Shown piece after piece: positions 61,770-64,000 of a stretch of DNA of 64,000 bases; positions within the stretch are counted from its first letter, which is position 1, and each line of letters opens with the position of its first letter. A model generated the notes under the pieces. It had not been told where the DNA came from. It ran no database searches and worked only from the letters and a program-made list of their open reading frames with translations. Source of the stretch: Saccharomycopsis malanga (Eukaryota; Ascomycota; Saccharomycetes; Ascoideales; Saccharomycopsidaceae); contig CP025326.1 in NCBI GenBank assembly GCA_004014935.1, forward strand, positions 868,001-932,000, read 5' to 3'. A program made the translations under genes and the position numbers.

Positions 61770-63210
61770 TATTTCCTCTTTTATTTTAGACCTCTTCTAT
61801 CCTTTTATATAGTCAGCTATTGTTTTACCCCTTCTCCCTTCAGTACAAATCCATCGTAATATTACAAACTATAAGCCAGTTGTATAATCAAACATTCTCT
61901 ACAGATTTTAGTTTTTTGCTTCAATCTTAATTTAAACTTTCAACAGTAAAACTTTTTCAATACAATTGGCAGATCGTATTGAAAACTACTCACCTTATAA
62001 TTTTCGGCAAAAAAAAAAAAAAATGGCCAAAGTCTATCACCAATTTACAATCAATACACAACTTCCATAAGAATGTAAAAAGCAAATTAGAAACTAGAAC
62101 AAAAAATAAAAAATTAGCGTCACATTAACATTAAACTATGTGTTTAATATTAAGCCTACGTTTTACCCATTGTCCGGTCAATACAAACTCATCTTAATAT
62201 TACAATGTGCAACTTTAAGTTGAATGGTTTTTTAAACGGCCTCCCCAGAACAGAGGTATAAATCTTATGAATAAAATCATCACGCTTTACCAAGCCCCAG
62301 AAAATATTTAAGGTATAGCGCAAGATTAAATGTGCTAGTTTGGCATTATATAATAATTATTAATGAATAGAAACTGCTCTGAGAACCTATAATAAACCAT
62401 ACTTTTTTTAGCTCTTGAGATGCGTTCCCTTTGCTATAAAACCTCATTCAAATCTTGAAGGAAGCAAATATATAACTGAAAACAATCAAAAAATATGATA
62501 TAATGGCAAGAAACAAAGAAAGTCTCTCTGAGGGGTGCAACACACTATTTTAGAGTATGTGTTATTTTCGACCAAATGAGACTTCTTACTATTAAATACT
62601 TTATAAAAACCAAATAATAGAATAAATTATACGGTATAAAACTGTATGATTTGAATAGTGTAGAAATATAACTTTTGTATGGTTCTCTTTCCTGTAAAGA
62701 CTCAAAAATATCACTCAAAAGAATTAATTTTTTGAAAAAATTGGCAATTTTCCGTTATATCATATAGTTATTGGAAAAAATAAATATTTATATAATAAAT
62801 AGTATTAGGATAAAGCAAAAAAATTTACAAAGTTGGGCTATGTTTTGTCAGATCGAAATAACCTGGATAGCATTAGTTTAAATCAATAAAACGTTTGACG
62901 ATTACTACAAAATGTCAACAGCACGAATCGAGTACCAAAAACCAAAGTGAGGAACGCCACACTTGTTTGCGTGGCGCATGATGCCTTAGCCAACTTGGCC
63001 ACCTGGCACTGGTAAGGCATATAGGCATATTTGTTAAAAAGAGAGGATATCTTTACTTTTCAAAAGTATATTTTGGCAAAATATAAGCCCATTATTTGCA
63101 AAATGTATGATCAGAATTAACAGGGTGGGTAATTCATTACTACGCCTTGAATATAGTCTATTAGAGACACCACGCCTTGAATGAATTTGTCCAAGATATC
63201 AATATTGTTG
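61770..63210 (-). repeat. Family B long noncoding repeat, copy 6
   Basis: Minus-strand order: about 200 bases with TATGCCTATATGCCTTACC, the tRNA-like segment (about 63010-62900, TGGCCAAGTTGG, TCGATTCGTGC), AAACGTTTTATTGATTT, AGTCTTTACAGG, TATGGTTTATTATAGG, CTTGGTAAAGCGTGATG, CTCTGTTCTGGGGAGGCCG, and the distal ACTGGCTTATAGTTTGTAATATTAC block. With copy 4 it defines most of the consensus. Confidence 0.7.
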
Positions 63211-63657
63211 TGAATAATATTAGAAAAACACATAAAGTATGAGTAACTGGAGTGAGCAGGACCATGCCACGTTGAAATTAGCTACTCAGGTACCTTTTGA
63301 TTGTCACATTTGCTGGTAAATCCTTGCCCCTATGCCTAAAAATCAACTGGGTCGGGCGAAAGAGCTGCTAGGGTAAATGTTTTGAATATTATCAATAATT
63401 CTTGACATTGGTTAATAGTAATAATAATAATAATGAAAAAAGGTATTCTTCCTGAATATTTTTTCAATTTTTGCAAGTCAATAGATGATCATGCTTAAAA
63501 CTCTACAGCCCTAACAATCTAACAAGTCAAAAACCGCCTTTTTCTTGAACGTTCACAGAAACTCTGTCAGTTCAAATCAAAATAAACTTTACTCATGCTC
63601 ATCCTCTGTACATACGCAAATAATATACATTAAACCATTGTATCATTGTAGAAACGT

Positions 63658-64000
63658 CTATAAAACAATTATGAGCACCAAGAGCACTATCAACACTACT
63701 ATCAAGGCAGCAATGCAGCAATCACTGAATCTCTCTTTGTTTCTTTCCAAGATAAGCTTCAAGCGCTTCGAGCTTCTATTTAACCTGCCCTGGGTACGGT
63801 CAAAGTCCTGTTCAAACTCATTGATCAAACCTGCCTGGTCCTCAAGCTCGTCACCCATCAACCGTGCCTGTTGATTAATACGTGTGACGGAATCGTACAC
63901 GCCGTTGAGTTGTTCATCTTGGTACTGTATTTCCTGCTGGAGTTGTAAATTGTTCATTCCAATGCTACGTTCCTCGTCTGCCGCACCAGCAGTGACAGTG
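63658..64000 (-). CDS. Qc-type SNARE (Tlg1/Syn8-like), C-terminal part, cut by window edge
   Basis: The frame stays open past the internal Met at 63957 to the window end, so the N-terminus is missing. About 113 residues remain. The SNARE motif covers EIQYQDEQLNGVYDSVTRINQQARLMGDELEDQAGLINEFEQDFDRTQGRLNRSSKRL, with a central Gln in the zero layer (DEL-EDQ region). It is followed by a basic linker, a CC pair next to the membrane (a possible palmitoylation site) and a C-terminal TM anchor. The pattern is that of syntaxin-6/Tlg1-type Qc-SNAREs acting at the Golgi and endosomes. Syn8 is the alternative. Confidence 0.8.
   Translation of the reverse strand, partial: TVTAGAADEERSIGMNNLQLQQEIQYQDEQLNGVYDSVTRINQQARLMGDELEDQAGLINEFEQDFDRTQGRLNRSSKRLKLILERNKERFSDCCIAALIVVLIVLLVLIIVL

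Larger units (their letters stand above)
60577..63657. other. Gene-free stretch (3.1 kb)
   Basis: 60577-61560 is the upstream region of TDA3, with a poly-A run near 60670 and a GGTACCATATGGTATGGTA stretch near 60860. Then come a family A copy (61572-61765), a family B copy (about 61770-63210), and about 450 bases with a TAA tract near 63420 before the SNARE gene's stop. No gene is recognised. Confidence 0.6.

Overview
This window is nuclear DNA from a budding yeast (Saccharomycotina). It is compact and AT-rich, with few and short introns that use GTATGT/GTGAGT donors and TACTAAC-type branch points. It encodes yeast-type histones H3 and H4, RPS22, RPL39, eIF4B, cyclin C, Sop4/Emc7, Aim19, Yip3, a Pkh-type kinase and a Sas3-type acetyltransferase. 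A Dpm2 gene is present, which Saccharomyces cerevisiae lacks, so the organism is outside the genus Saccharomyces. I could not place it more finely, and the reading of CTG codons was not decidable from these genes.

Layout. 1-275: 5' end of a short-chain dehydrogenase (minus). 276-3029: repeats. 3030-4390: TIF3 (spliced). 4391-6186: repeats. 6187-8727: SAS3 (minus). 8728-10925: repeats. 10926-14129: Zn2Cys6 regulator. 15681-16166: AIM19 (minus). 16411-17538: divergent H4/H3 pair. 17539-20234: repeats. 20235-21272: SSN8 (cyclin C). 22690-23080: an RNA gene with the hallmarks of RNase MRP RNA. 25489-27063: single-pass membrane protein. 27628-30269: divergent pterin dehydratase and APM2. 30947-34276: MIL1-like lipase-domain protein (minus). 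35101-36815: spliced MFS exporter (minus), divergent from an Atg22-like transporter at 37174-38751. 39161-40509: divergent RPS22/RPL39. 40844-41138: noncoding unit with a C/D snoRNA. 42346-42879: YIP3 (minus). 44347-45081: SOP4 (minus). 46967-47361: DPM2 (spliced). 49134-52226: PKH-type kinase. 53175-55649: SBE2/SBE22-like protein (minus). 59092-60576: TDA3-like FAD oxidoreductase (minus). 63658-64000: C-terminal part of a Qc-SNARE (minus).

The spaces between genes are filled by two noncoding repeat families. Family A is about 170-330 bp, with a tRNA-like head (A box, and in the best copies a B box) and a 3' tail running into ATT/TAA repeats. One copy has an 11-bp target-site duplication, so it behaves like a SINE. 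There are about 18 copies or fragments. Family B is longer (1.1-1.5 kb), has no ORF, and carries an internal tRNA-like segment. There are six main copies plus fragments. Two loci carry the same A-B fusion, so the fusion seems to have spread as a unit.

Functional themes: chromatin (SAS3, H3/H4), Golgi/endosome traffic (APM2, its partner MIL1, YIP3, the SNARE, TDA3), ER and glycosylation (SOP4, DPM2), cell wall and polarity signalling (the PKH kinase, the SBE-like protein, the Ser/Thr-rich membrane protein) and ribosome production (RPS22, RPL39, MRP RNA, snoRNA). Several neighbour pairs (pterin dehydratase-APM2, RPS22-RPL39 with SOP4 nearby, H4-H3) match conserved yeast gene order. The least expected findings are the MRP RNA, the snoRNA unit and the two tRNA-related repeat families.
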